Shown: positions 46,831 to 55,919 of the stretch, in pieces | How positions within the stretch are numbered: the stretch's first letter is position 1 | Layout of the letters: each line of letters begins with the position of its first letter | NCBI RefSeq assembly: GCF_016865365.1 | Contig: NZ_AP024469.1 | Location: forward strand, 859,001-923,000 | Reading direction: 5' to 3' | Length of the DNA stretch: 64,000 nucleotides | Origin: Geobacter sp. SVR | GTDB lineage: Bacteria; Desulfobacterota; Desulfuromonadia; Geobacterales; Pseudopelobacteraceae | The notes under the pieces: generated by a model | What the model was told of the DNA's origin: nothing | Database searches by the model: none | The model's input: only the letters and a program-made list of their open reading frames with translations | Program-made: the position numbers and the translations under genes

Positions 46831-47517
46831 GTGATTCTGACCGGAACCATCGCCAACGTTGCCACCATCTGCGCCGGCGCTTTGATCGGCCGCTATGCCG
46901 GCCGTTTTGTCCCCAGCAGGATGCGCCAGACGGTCATGGCCGGGCTGGGGTTGACGGTGCTGCTCATCGGCCTGCAGTTGGCGCTGAAAAGCCGGCAACC
47001 GCTGATTGTCATCGGCAGCCTGATCCTGGGCGGGGTCCTGGGTGAACTGCTGCAGATCGAGGCACGCCTTGAATCGTTCGGCAGATGGCTGCAGGGGCGC
47101 TTTGCCGGTGCGGGAAATATTGCGGAAGGGTTCGTGGCCGCCAGTCTGCTCTATTGCGTGGGGGCCATGGCGATCATGGGTGCGCTCCAGGACGGCTTCG
47201 GCGGCAAGCCGACCATCCTTTACGCCAAGGCCGCACTGGACGGTGTGGCCTCCGTTGCCCTGGCATCGACCCTGGGCATCGGGGTGCTCTTCTCCGCGCT
47301 GCCGGTAGGGCTGTACCAGGGCTCCATCACCCTTGCGGCAGGGTCGGCCAAGGCGCTGCTGACCGAACCGGTGGTGCTGGAAATGAATGCGGTCGGCGGG
47401 CTGCTGATCGCTGCCATCGGCCTGGATCTGATCGGGCTGAAACGCCTGCCGGTGGGCAACATGCTGCCGTCGGTCTTTGTGGCGGTGGGGCTGGTCTGGA
47501 TGTTCGGGCTGGCGTGA
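46831..47517 (+). CDS. DUF554 membrane protein
   Basis: 228 aa, GTG start with GGGAG upstream; an ATG in a longer frame to 46480 is rejected. Seven hydrophobic segments. DUF554 signatures: GTIANVATICAGALIGR at the N-terminus, GLGLTVLLIGLQLAL, FVAASLLYCVGAMAIMGALQDG and LTEPVVLEMNAVGGLLI. The function is unproven; a transport role is suggested by topology alone. Confidence 0.9.
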   Translation: MILTGTIANVATICAGALIGRYAGRFVPSRMRQTVMAGLGLTVLLIGLQLALKSRQPLIVIGSLILGGVLGELLQIEARLESFGRWLQGRFAGAGNIAEGFVAASLLYCVGAMAIMGALQDGFGGKPTILYAKAALDGVASVALASTLGIGVLFSALPVGLYQGSITLAAGSAKALLTEPVVLEMNAVGGLLIAAIGLDLIGLKRLPVGNMLPSVFVAVGLVWMFGLA

Positions 47518-47566
47518 CAATCGGAGACAACGCCGCGAGCCGGGGTACCGGGGATCAGACGAGGAA

Positions 47567-47596
47567 AAGGGCCGGGAGCGTGAACGCCCGGCCCTT
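47567..47596 (-). terminator. Terminator of the yidB-type gene
   Basis: AAGGGCCGGG / CCCGGCCCTT with a 10-nt loop, then TTCC on the minus strand. It also follows the DUF554 gene and may act both ways. Confidence 0.7.
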
Positions 47597-47625
47597 GTAC
47601 CTGCAGCGGTTTCAGGCGGTCCGGA

Positions 47626-48033
47626 TCAGAAGAACCTGCTCTTCAGCAGTTCAACCGCCTTCTGCAGTCCTCCACCTTCGGGGATTTCTCCATTGGGAGT
47701 GAGTTTGTCCACAAACCCGGGCAGGTGCTGGGAAAGGCGCGAGGTTATCTCTTCCTGCGGAACTCCCAGCCGCGTGGCCAGAGTCTGTATCTTTTCCGAA
47801 CCGAACCCCTCCCTGATTTGGTCGGGCGAGATGGGCAGGTTCCTGCCCGTGCCGATCCAGGAAGACACGATCTCTCCCAAGCCCCTCTCCTGAAACATCC
47901 GCAGCAATCCTCCCAAGCCTCCGGAGCTGCCGGAAAACATTTCCATCACCCCGCTCAAGAGCTGTGTATTTGTCCCCTCTTCTCCCTGCCGGTGGCCTCC
48001 CAGCTTTTTGGTGATCTCGTCAAGAATACCCAT
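47626..48033 (-). CDS. yidB: YidB family protein (DUF937)
   Basis: 135 aa from the ATG at 48033 (AAGGAGG upstream). DUF937 features: MGILDEITKKLG, Gly-rich LLRMFQERGLGEIVSSWIGTG, ISPDQIREGFG and VPQEEITSRLSQHLPGFVDKLTPNG. The family forms small cytoplasmic proteins of unknown function, linked by some reports to folding. It is divergent from a membrane-protein gene. Confidence 0.92.
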   Translation of the reverse strand: MGILDEITKKLGGHRQGEEGTNTQLLSGVMEMFSGSSGGLGGLLRMFQERGLGEIVSSWIGTGRNLPISPDQIREGFGSEKIQTLATRLGVPQEEITSRLSQHLPGFVDKLTPNGEIPEGGGLQKAVELLKSRFF

Positions 48034-48353
48034 GATGTACCTCCTTTGCGGTATGCTCAATAAAAGTAGACCAAGCAGGACCGGCCGTGTCAACCCGATT
48101 TCGGGCGTGCGGGGCAAATATGTTGCCCGCCTTTGCATCGCCGTTGCCGAGGCTTATACTTTAGGTAGAGGAACTACAGCGGAGCGGGGCCGTCAGTCTC
48201 TTCCGCTTTTTCGTGTGATTGTTGGCCGGTCGCCCTGCGGCGGGAGCGCGGGGGAGGGAGCGGAGCCCTCCGGGTGCCCGTGGGAAGATACGGGCCGTAG
48301 GTGGCCGCTGTACGAACGGACTATCGGGGTAACGTTTACCCGGGAGGTTAACT
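48034..48353. promoter_or_regulatory. Divergent intergenic region
   Basis: 320 bp without a gene. TTGCAT and TATACT with a 16-bp spacer (about 48132-48159) may be a plus-strand promoter for the next gene; no operator was recognised. Confidence 0.4.
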
Positions 48354-49193
48354 ATGGAAACTCAATTCTATGAAACACGATCCACCCAGAGAGCAACACG
48401 TTTTCCGGCCATCAGCTGGGGCGCGATTTTCGCCGGGCTGGCCAGCGGACTTGCCGTGCAACTGCTGCTGACCCTGTTCGGGATTGCGGCAGGGCTTTCG
48501 GCACTCAATCCGGAAGCGGCCGAGCCGATGGGCAGGATTCCGCTGATGGCCGTCATCTGGACCGGGATCAGCCTGATTCTGGCGGCCTTTGTCGGCGGCT
48601 TCGTGGCGGCCAGGATGTCCGGATTTTCGCGCCTGGCCGATGGCCTGTTGCACGGGATGGTGGCCTGGGGCATCAGTACGGTAATTTTTGCCTATGCTCT
48701 GACAACCTCGGTCGGTTCGCTGATCGGCGGCGCGTTCAGCATAGCGGGGCAGGGGGCCAAGGCAGTAGCAGGCGGGGTGGCAGCTTCCGCCGGCGGCGTG
48801 GCAGGATCACAATCGGCCCAGACCCAGCTCGAAAGCCTGTTGAAGGGCACCAGCGGAGGAGGCGAGGTCAGCAAGGAGTCGTTGGCTGCCCTGCAACAGC
48901 GGCTTTCGGCGGGAGACCGTGACGGCGCCATGGATGTCATGGTGAATCAGATGGGTTTCACCCAAGAACGGGCGGCTCAGGTGCTGGAAAAGGGATCGAC
49001 GCTGTTCGGGGCGGCCCAGAACGCGCCGCAGCAGGCCCGCGAAGTGGCGACCTCGGCAGTTTCCGGACTGTCCAAGGCGTCATGGGGGCTGTTCGTGGCA
49101 TTGCTGTTGTCGATGATCCTGGGGATTTTCGGCGGCGCGGTCGGTTCACGGACAGCATTGAAGCGGCGCCATCCGCTGGTGCACTCCCATTAA
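48354..49193 (+). CDS. Membrane protein of unknown function, TIGR04086/PhnA-like
   Basis: 279 aa. Four or five hydrophobic segments; two are near the N-terminus (about 23-50 and 62-84, with GAIFAGLASGLAVQLLLTLFG), then VAWGISTVIFAYALTTSV, and one at the end (about 245-268, LFVALLLSMILGIFGGAVGS). Between them lies an Ala/Gly/Ser-rich, probably helical region. I recognise the start (ISWGAIFAG) as typical of small unassigned membrane families. It has a terminator of its own. Confidence 0.7.
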   Translation: METQFYETRSTQRATRFPAISWGAIFAGLASGLAVQLLLTLFGIAAGLSALNPEAAEPMGRIPLMAVIWTGISLILAAFVGGFVAARMSGFSRLADGLLHGMVAWGISTVIFAYALTTSVGSLIGGAFSIAGQGAKAVAGGVAASAGGVAGSQSAQTQLESLLKGTSGGGEVSKESLAALQQRLSAGDRDGAMDVMVNQMGFTQERAAQVLEKGSTLFGAAQNAPQQAREVATSAVSGLSKASWGLFVALLLSMILGIFGGAVGSRTALKRRHPLVHSH

Positions 49194-49222
49194 ATTCAAC
49201 ACCATCGGGTATTGCTTGAACC

Positions 49223-49263
49223 GAACCTGTCGACGGGTCGAACGTCGACAGGTTCTTTTTTTT
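49223..49263 (+). terminator. Intrinsic terminator
   Basis: GAACCTGTCGACG / CGTCGACAGGTTC with a 7-nt loop, then eight T residues. Confidence 0.95.
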
Positions 49264-49428
49264 GTCACGCCCTGAACCGTCAGCACCCCTGCCGTCAAAA
49301 CGCCCTGCCGGTATCCGCCTCTTTTCCCCCTGCAGGTTGACTCACCGGTCAATTCTTTTATGCTTTGACTATGAAACTCGAATCACTAAGGCAGACGCCT
49401 GCCCAATCTCAACCCCATCGGAGATACC

Positions 49429-50547
49429 GTGAGAATAGCCCAGGTTTCACCATTGCATGAACGGGTCCCTCCGCTTCTGTACGGAGGCACCGAACGAATC
49501 GTTTCATATCTGACCGAGGAACTCGTGCGGCAGGGGCACGATGTGACGCTGTTCGCCAGCGGCGATTCGATTACCACGGCCAGGCTGGTCCCCTGCAGCA
49601 GGAATTCCCTGCGGATGGATGAAAGCTGCATCGATCCGATCCCCCATCACCTGCTGATGCTGGAGCGGGTCTTCCGCATGGCCGGCCAATTCGACATCAT
49701 CCATTTTCATATCGATTATTTTCATTTTTCCATGTCGCGACGCCACCATCTGCCCCATGTGACCACGCTGCACGGGCGTCTCAACATTCCAGACCTTGTG
49801 CCGCTCTATCAGGAGTACTCCGAGGTGCCGGTGATATCCATCTCCGATTCGCAGCGTGCCCCACTTCCTTGGCTGAACTGGCTGGGAACGGTCCACCATG
49901 GTCTGCCGAAGGATCTGCTGTCCTTCAACCCGAAGGGAGGAGATTACCTGGCCTTTCTCGGCCGGATTTCTCCGGAAAAAGGGGTCGACGCCGCGATAGA
50001 GATCGCCCGCCAAAGCGGTATCCCATTGAAGATCGCGGCCAAGATCGACAAGGCCAATCACGATTACTACGAGAATATGGTAAAACCGCGGATCGACGGG
50101 CATCTGGTTGAGTACCTGGGGGAGATCGGCGAGAAGGAAAAGCCGGACTTTCTGGGCAACGCACTGGCGTTGATCTTCCCGATCGACTGGGAAGAGCCGT
50201 TCGGCCTGGTAATGATCGAGTCCATGGCATGCGGTACGCCGGTGATCGCCTTTGCCCGCGGCTCGGTGCCGGAGGTCATTCGGGACGGCGTTTCCGGTTT
50301 TCTGGCCAATGACGTCCAGGAGGCGGTCCAGGCGGCGAAATCTGCCGCCTCCCTCAGCCGGCAGAGCTGCCGGAGCTATTTCGAGAAAAACTTCTCCGCC
50401 TCGCGAATGGCCGAGGATTACCTGGCAGTCTACAGGCGGCTGGTTTCCGACGCGAACCGGCCGCCGGCCAGATGCATGGAAAAAGTATCAGCCACAGAGC
50501 CACAGCGGCAATACATGGCCGGCAGACTCAGGAGCTTGTGCAATTAG
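49429..50547 (+). CDS. GT4-family glycosyltransferase
   Basis: 372 aa from a GTG at 49429, with GGAGATACC upstream. GT-B fold: N-terminal VPPLLYGGTERIVSYLTEEL, donor-site region DWEEPFGLVMIESMACGTPVIAFARGSVPEVI (about 243-274, typical of GT4), and a hinge with HHGLP. It transfers a sugar from a nucleotide donor to an acceptor, perhaps a polysaccharide or trehalose/glucan-type product. It is followed 57 bp later by a glycogen-debranching-type gene, so a role in storage glucan metabolism is plausible by context only. Confidence 0.9.
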   Translation: MRIAQVSPLHERVPPLLYGGTERIVSYLTEELVRQGHDVTLFASGDSITTARLVPCSRNSLRMDESCIDPIPHHLLMLERVFRMAGQFDIIHFHIDYFHFSMSRRHHLPHVTTLHGRLNIPDLVPLYQEYSEVPVISISDSQRAPLPWLNWLGTVHHGLPKDLLSFNPKGGDYLAFLGRISPEKGVDAAIEIARQSGIPLKIAAKIDKANHDYYENMVKPRIDGHLVEYLGEIGEKEKPDFLGNALALIFPIDWEEPFGLVMIESMACGTPVIAFARGSVPEVIRDGVSGFLANDVQEAVQAAKSAASLSRQSCRSYFEKNFSASRMAEDYLAVYRRLVSDANRPPARCMEKVSATEPQRQYMAGRLRSLCN

Positions 50548-50604
50548 TCCCATATCTGCCATGTCGAAGCCATCGCCGGAAAAACAGGGCCTACGGAGGA
50601 TCGT

Positions 50605-52770
50605 ATGAAGGAGGTCATCCAGGTAGAGGACCGCTACTATATACTGGCTGCATCGGACCGGGCCGCGGAGTGTCTGCGCGTGTTGAAGCACGGCGAAACT
50701 TTTGCGATCTTCGACTGCCACGGCGACATTCAGCCGATCGGACTTGGGGAACAGGGTATCTTTCACGAGGGAACCCGTTTTCTGTCAAAACTGGAGCTGC
50801 GTTTCGCGGGCGAGCGTCCGCTCCTGTTGGGATCCACCATCAACAAGCAGAATGAACTGCTGGCCGTCGACCTGATGAATCCCGACTTCACTGCCGACGG
50901 CCATCAGGTCCGGCGCGATGCGGTACATGTATTCCGCTCCAAGTTCATCTGGAAAGGGAACTGCTACGAGCAGCTGCGTCTGACCAACTTCAGCCTGGAG
51001 CCTCTGGAGATACCCTTCAGCCTGAGCTTCGACAATGATTTCGCCGATATCTTCGAAGTGCGCGGTACCAGGCGTGAAGCTCGGGGAACCTTCCGTCCCC
51101 CCGAATACAGCGGCTCTACGGCCGTATTGTCGTATGACGGCCGCGACGGCGTTCTGCGGACGACACGTCTCGACTTCCACCCCCCTCCCGCCGGACTGTC
51201 CGATTCGGAGGCCACCTACCGGGTGGCTCTCAAGCCGAAGGAGTCGGCCACCTTCTGTATCACCGTGACCTGCGCCTGCCGGGAATGCGAGAGCTTCTGC
51301 GGCTCCTATGAGCAGGCGCTGGCAGAGTCGCGCGAATCTCTGTACGAATTCAAGAATGACTACTGCGAGATCGTCACCGATGACGACCATTTCAACACCC
51401 TGCTGGCCCGCTCACAGTCGGACCTGATCATGATGACGACCTGCACGGAGTCGGGCGCCTATCCCTATGCCGGGGTTCCCTGGTTCAGCACCCCCTTCGG
51501 CAGGGACGGCATCCTGACTGCCCTGGAGATGCTGTGGGCCAATCCGGATATGGCCCGCGGCGTACTTACCTTTCTGGCTCACACCCAGGCCGACCGGATC
51601 GATGCGGAAAACGATGCCGAACCGGGCAAGATCCTGCACGAGACACGCAAAGGCGAGATGGCCGCTTTGCGGGAGATTCCCTTCGGCTTCTATTATGGCA
51701 GCGTCGATTCCACACCGCTGTTCATCGTCCTGGCCGGTGCCTATTACGAGCGCTCGGGCGACCGGGATTTCATCGCCGGGATTTGGCCCAATGTGCTGCG
51801 GGCGCTGGAATGGATCGACACCTACGGCGATGCTGACGGCGACGGCTTTGTCGAGTATGCCCGGCATTCGCACGAAGGCTTGGTACAGCAGGGGTGGAAG
51901 GACTCGGAGGATTCCGTCTTCCATGCCGACGGCACCCTGGCCAAGGCTCCCATTGCCCTGTGCGAGGTGCAGGGCTATGTCTATGAAGCCAAGGTGCGGG
52001 CCGCGGAAATGGCAACCGCACTGGGAGAAACGGAGCGTGCCGCCGTACTGCGGGAGCAGGCCAGCACGTTGCAGCGGCGGTTTCACGAGGCTTTCTGGTG
52101 CGAGGATCTCTCGGTGTACGCCCTGGCCCTGGACGGGGACAAGCGCCCCTGCCGGGTACGCTCCTCCAATACGGGGCACTGCCTCTTTTCAGGCATCGCC
52201 GCCCCCGAGCATGCCGGTCTGATCTCCGCCAGCCTGTTGTCGGACATCTTTTTCACCGGCTGGGGCATACGCACCATTGCCAGCACCGAGCAGCGCTACA
52301 ACCCGATGTCCTATCACAACGGCTCGATCTGGCCGCACGACAACGCCCTGATCGCGGCCGGCCTGGCCCGCTACGGCTACACGGAAAAAGCCATCGATGT
52401 GCTGCAAGGTATCTTCGATGCCTCCCAGGCCATGGAGTTGCACCGGCTGCCCGAACTGTTCTGCGGTTTCAAGCGCCGCGACGATTTCAGTCCGATCCTC
52501 TATCCGGTGGCCTGCGCCCCGCAGGCCTGGGCCGCCGCTTCGGTCTACCTGATGCTGCAGGGCTGCATCGGCCTGTCGATCGATGCCGTCAGTAAACGGG
52601 TCCGTTTCAACTTTCCGGTTTTGCCTCCGTTTCTCAACGAGGTACGCATCGACAATCTCCGGGTAGGGGCTGATGCTTCCGTGGATGTGGTACTGAAGCG
52701 GTACAACGGGGATGTGACCGTAAGCGTGGTGCGCAAGCAGGGGCCGGTGGAGGTGATGATCGTCAAGTAA
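50605..52770 (+). CDS. Amylo-alpha-1,6-glucosidase (glycogen-debranching type)
   Basis: 721 aa. N-terminal GDE_N-like beta domain (about 12-220: FAIFDCHGDIQPIG, LGSTINKQNELLAVDL), then an (alpha/alpha)6 barrel (about 280-690) with YAGVPWFSTPFGRDGILT and NPMSYHNGSIWPHDNALIA, the catalytic-region motifs of the GDE/GH133-like group. It hydrolyses or remodels alpha-1,6-linked branches; related bacterial enzymes have broad function, so the exact substrate is not certain. RBS GGAGG. Confidence 0.9.
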   Translation: MKEVIQVEDRYYILAASDRAAECLRVLKHGETFAIFDCHGDIQPIGLGEQGIFHEGTRFLSKLELRFAGERPLLLGSTINKQNELLAVDLMNPDFTADGHQVRRDAVHVFRSKFIWKGNCYEQLRLTNFSLEPLEIPFSLSFDNDFADIFEVRGTRREARGTFRPPEYSGSTAVLSYDGRDGVLRTTRLDFHPPPAGLSDSEATYRVALKPKESATFCITVTCACRECESFCGSYEQALAESRESLYEFKNDYCEIVTDDDHFNTLLARSQSDLIMMTTCTESGAYPYAGVPWFSTPFGRDGILTALEMLWANPDMARGVLTFLAHTQADRIDAENDAEPGKILHETRKGEMAALREIPFGFYYGSVDSTPLFIVLAGAYYERSGDRDFIAGIWPNVLRALEWIDTYGDADGDGFVEYARHSHEGLVQQGWKDSEDSVFHADGTLAKAPIALCEVQGYVYEAKVRAAEMATALGETERAAVLREQASTLQRRFHEAFWCEDLSVYALALDGDKRPCRVRSSNTGHCLFSGIAAPEHAGLISASLLSDIFFTGWGIRTIASTEQRYNPMSYHNGSIWPHDNALIAAGLARYGYTEKAIDVLQGIFDASQAMELHRLPELFCGFKRRDDFSPILYPVACAPQAWAAASVYLMLQGCIGLSIDAVSKRVRFNFPVLPPFLNEVRIDNLRVGADASVDVVLKRYNGDVTVSVVRKQGPVEVMIVK

Positions 52771-53065
52771 CTCACGCACACGCTCCGGGCAGGGGCGATG
52801 GAGGGCATGCCGAAGCCGGCGCGGGCCGCAGCAGGCGGGCGGTTGAGGCATCCGGCTCGTGCCGGCGGACCCTGGCGGACCCGGTGGGCAGGTCTTGACT
52901 TCTCCCCAGCCGGTTCTACCCTTTAAGAAAGACCTGAATTTCTGGAACGGCACCCGCCGGGCGAGGTACCTGTTACTCGCCATGAGGCCGCCAGAAAAGC
53001 CTTGGCCCGGGCGCTGGAGCCACGGATTCAGGAGCGGACCGACAACGGTCGCAAGGAGGCTGGAT

Positions 53066-53266
53066 ATGGCTAAGCTCAACGATAAGGACTACGACATCGT
53101 CAGCGTGATTTACCATTCGTCCCAGGCGGCGGAAATCTGCAGCAAATACGTTCAGGATGCCGCCAGAGAGGGTGACAAGGAAGCGGAACAGTTCTTTCAT
53201 GACGTCCAGGACAAAAACGAAAGCCTCGTCGCGAGAGGGAAGGATCTGCTGAGATCCAGGATGTGA
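53066..53266 (+). CDS. Small helical protein of unknown function
   Basis: 66 aa from the ATG at 53066 with AAGGAGG upstream. Charged, helical composition (DYDIVSVIYHSSQAAEICSK, then DAAREGDKEAEQFFHDVQDKN). One Cys. No membrane segment or known motif. The strong ribosome-binding site and downstream hairpin support a real gene. A longer frame from 52859 is rejected. Confidence 0.75.
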   Translation: MAKLNDKDYDIVSVIYHSSQAAEICSKYVQDAAREGDKEAEQFFHDVQDKNESLVARGKDLLRSRM

Positions 53267-53340
53267 GCTCTGTAGCCGGATGCTGGAAGCATCTACTATG
53301 GCGGGTTGCATGACCCGTGAATATATCAATGTCAGGGTAT

Positions 53341-53379
53341 CGCCGGACCGGAAACACGCGGTCCGGCGATTTGCGTTTT
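53341..53379 (+). terminator. Hairpin terminator after the 66-aa gene
   Basis: CGCCGGACCG / CGGTCCGGCG with an 8-nt loop, then ATTTGCGTTTT. Confidence 0.65.
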
Positions 53380-53472
53380 AAGGCCGTCATTTCCCCTCAG
53401 GTACGGGAAATCCATGGTTGACATATATTGTAGTTTTTGAATATATTGTTTTACGAATATTGGGAGGATCGC

Positions 53473-54807
53473 ATGCTGCAGATGTACATGATACTGGCAA
53501 TAGTGCTGCTGATTCCGGGACCGGCCAACAGCGAATCCCTGAAGCTGTCGCTCCGGGAGAGCATTGCCATGGCGCTTGGAACGAGCCATCGTATCAAGGC
53601 GGCCTCGTCCGGGGTGCAGGCAGCTCAGCAGAATGCGGCAGCCGTGGAGTCGCGCTACTATCCCGGCATCTTCCTCGATGAGAACTTCATTGCGTCCGAT
53701 ACCCCCACACGGGCCTTCATGATGAAGCTCGACCAGGGGCGTTTCACCCAGGACGATTTTCAGACCAGCACGCTCAACCATCCCGACCCGCGGCACGATT
53801 TCCGGACCGCCATCACTGCGGAGATCCCCCTGTTTGTCCCCTCCACGGCGCCGGCGCGCGCCATGGCGGTCAAGGAAGCGGAAAAAGAGGCCGCGCACCT
53901 GGATGCCGAGCAGGAGGAGGTGGCCTTCCAGGTATTCCGGCTCTACCTGCAGGCCCGCACGGCCGCGGCCCAGGCAGCGGTTGCCGGGCAGGCGGTGGCG
54001 GATGCCCGCGAAAACCTGCGCCTGGCCGATGTGCGCAGCCGGGCCGGCACCGGTCTGAAGTCCGACGAACTGCGCGCTCGCAGCCATCTCGCCACCCTGG
54101 AGCAGCGCCTGATCACGGCCAACAATGACCTGGCCATCGCCCGGATGCGTCTGGCCACGACCATCGGTCTTGGCCTCGGTTCCCGGGTGGAAACGCAGGA
54201 TGAGCCGCTGGCGTTCCCTCTCGACGCCAGCGAAGAGAGCCTCATGGCCGCGGCCCGCGCGGAGCGGCGCGACCTGCGCGCCGCGCGCACCGAGCTGGAG
54301 CGGACGGACGCCGCGGTGAGTCTGGCCACCAGGGCCTATCTGCCGACTCTGGGGGCCGTGGCCGGCTACGAGATGCACGGTTCAGCGCCATTCAGCGCCG
54401 ACAACGATTCCTGGATGGCCGGCCTGAGCCTCCGCTGGCAACTGTTCGACGGTTTCGGCCGCTCCCGCGAGCGCGGCCGGGCCGCGGCCCTGCGGACGGC
54501 TGCCGGGGAGCGCCTGCGGAGCAGTCAGGACGAGGTCGAATTTCAGGTGCGGGAAAGCCTGCTCAGGCGGGAAGAGATGCTGCAGCGCCGGGAGGTGGCG
54601 CGCCATGCCCTGGCAGATGCCGAGGAGGCGGCCCGCCTGGTGGCCCGGCGCTTCGAAAATGCCCTGGCTACCATGGTGGAACTGCTGGATGCCCAGACAG
54701 CCCTGAACCAGGCCCGGGCCACGCTTCAGGCCAGCGAGGCCGATGCCGCGCTGGCGACCGGCGCGGTCTGGCATGCCTGCGGGATCTTTCTGAAGGAGAT
54801 GAGATGA
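53473..54807 (+). CDS. TolC-family outer-membrane efflux protein
   Basis: 444 aa from the ATG at 53473 (GGGAGG upstream); an ATG 12 codons earlier is disfavoured. Signal peptide ending PGPANS, then two OEP-type repeats with Ala-rich long helices (TAAAQAAVAGQAVADARENLRLADV and, in the second half, AEEAARLVARRFENALATM, both shortened here). No lipobox, unlike the NodT-type channel at 25.7 kb. It overlaps the adaptor gene by 4 bp and forms the first gene of a tripartite RND operon. Confidence 0.9.
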   Translation: MLQMYMILAIVLLIPGPANSESLKLSLRESIAMALGTSHRIKAASSGVQAAQQNAAAVESRYYPGIFLDENFIASDTPTRAFMMKLDQGRFTQDDFQTSTLNHPDPRHDFRTAITAEIPLFVPSTAPARAMAVKEAEKEAAHLDAEQEEVAFQVFRLYLQARTAAAQAAVAGQAVADARENLRLADVRSRAGTGLKSDELRARSHLATLEQRLITANNDLAIARMRLATTIGLGLGSRVETQDEPLAFPLDASEESLMAAARAERRDLRAARTELERTDAAVSLATRAYLPTLGAVAGYEMHGSAPFSADNDSWMAGLSLRWQLFDGFGRSRERGRAAALRTAAGERLRSSQDEVEFQVRESLLRREEMLQRREVARHALADAEEAARLVARRFENALATMVELLDAQTALNQARATLQASEADAALATGAVWHACGIFLKEMR

Positions 54808-55919
54808 AACAGCGAATCATGGCGCTTCTGTGCGCGGCCGTGCTGCTCGGCGGGTGCTCCCGGGGGCACGATGGCGGGAAACAGGCCAGCGCGCCCCCCG
54901 TGGTGCTGAAGGGGCTTGCGCTGCAGGCGGTCACCCGCTCGGCCCTGCCCGATACCCTGGAGGCGACCGGAACGGTGCGCGCCCGCACCAGCGCGGTGGT
55001 GGCCTCCCGCATCCCCGGCACGCTCAGCATGCTGAACGTGCGGGAAGGGGACCGGGTCAGCAAGGGGCAGGTGCTGGCCCGGCTGGACGCCCAGGAACAT
55101 CAGGCCGCCGCCGCGGCAGCCCTGGCCGGGATCGACGAAGCGCAGCAGGCGCTCGAAGAGAGCCGGGCGCGCCAGCGGCTGGCCGACCTGACCTTCGAGC
55201 GGTTCCGCAGGCTGTTCGACGAACAGGCCGTCACCCGCCAGGAGTTCGACATCCGGCGGACCGAACGGGACCTGGCCGCCCAGGCCGTGGCGCGGGCCGA
55301 GGCGCGCCTGAAGCAGGCCCGGGAAGGCTCGGGGGCGGCCCGGACCCTGGCCGACCAGACGAGCATCCTCGCACCGCTCACGGGCATCGTCACCAGCCGG
55401 CAGGCGGACCCGGGCAGCACGGTTTTCCCGGCCCAGCCTCTGATGACCATCGAGGACGGAACGCACTATCAACTTGAGCTCGATATCCCGGAGAACATGG
55501 TGGCCAGACTCAGGCCGGGTATGCCGGTGGGGGTGACGCTGGATGCCCTGGGTGCCGCACCCGCCTCATTCACCGCCCGGATTGACGAAATCGTGCCGGC
55601 TGCCGACCCGCGCAGCCGCACCGTTGTCGCCAAGGTTCCCCTGGAGCGGGCCGGACTCAGGTCGGGCATGTTCGGGCGGGGCAGCATCACCCTGGGCAGT
55701 TCCACCTCCGGTATTCTGGTGGCGGAGCAGGGGATCGTGAGACGCGGAGCCCTGACCTCGGTCTGGGTGGTTGACCGGGACAACGTGGCCCGTCTGCGCC
55801 TGGTGAAGGCCGGCAAGACGGCCAGCGGCCGGGTCGAGATCCTGGCCGGCCTGTCGGAGGGGGAGCGGGTGGTGGTATCGGGCGCGGAGAAGGTCAGCGA
55901 AGGAGCCAGGATCGAATGA
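54804..55919 (+). CDS. RND efflux periplasmic adaptor lipoprotein (second system)
   Basis: 371 aa with lipobox LLGGCS. Adaptor layout: [19 protein letters not shown] (first barrel-sandwich half), a coiled-coil hairpin with [35 protein letters not shown] (second half), and a C-terminal beta-barrel. It bridges the pump at 55.9 kb and the TolC-like channel. Start and stop overlap both neighbours by 4 bp (ATGA), showing translational coupling. Confidence 0.92.
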   Translation: MKQRIMALLCAAVLLGGCSRGHDGGKQASAPPVVLKGLALQAVTRSALPDTLEATGTVRARTSAVVASRIPGTLSMLNVREGDRVSKGQVLARLDAQEHQAAAAAALAGIDEAQQALEESRARQRLADLTFERFRRLFDEQAVTRQEFDIRRTERDLAAQAVARAEARLKQAREGSGAARTLADQTSILAPLTGIVTSRQADPGSTVFPAQPLMTIEDGTHYQLELDIPENMVARLRPGMPVGVTLDALGAAPASFTARIDEIVPAADPRSRTVVAKVPLERAGLRSGMFGRGSITLGSSTSGILVAEQGIVRRGALTSVWVVDRDNVARLRLVKAGKTASGRVEILAGLSEGERVVVSGAEKVSEGARIE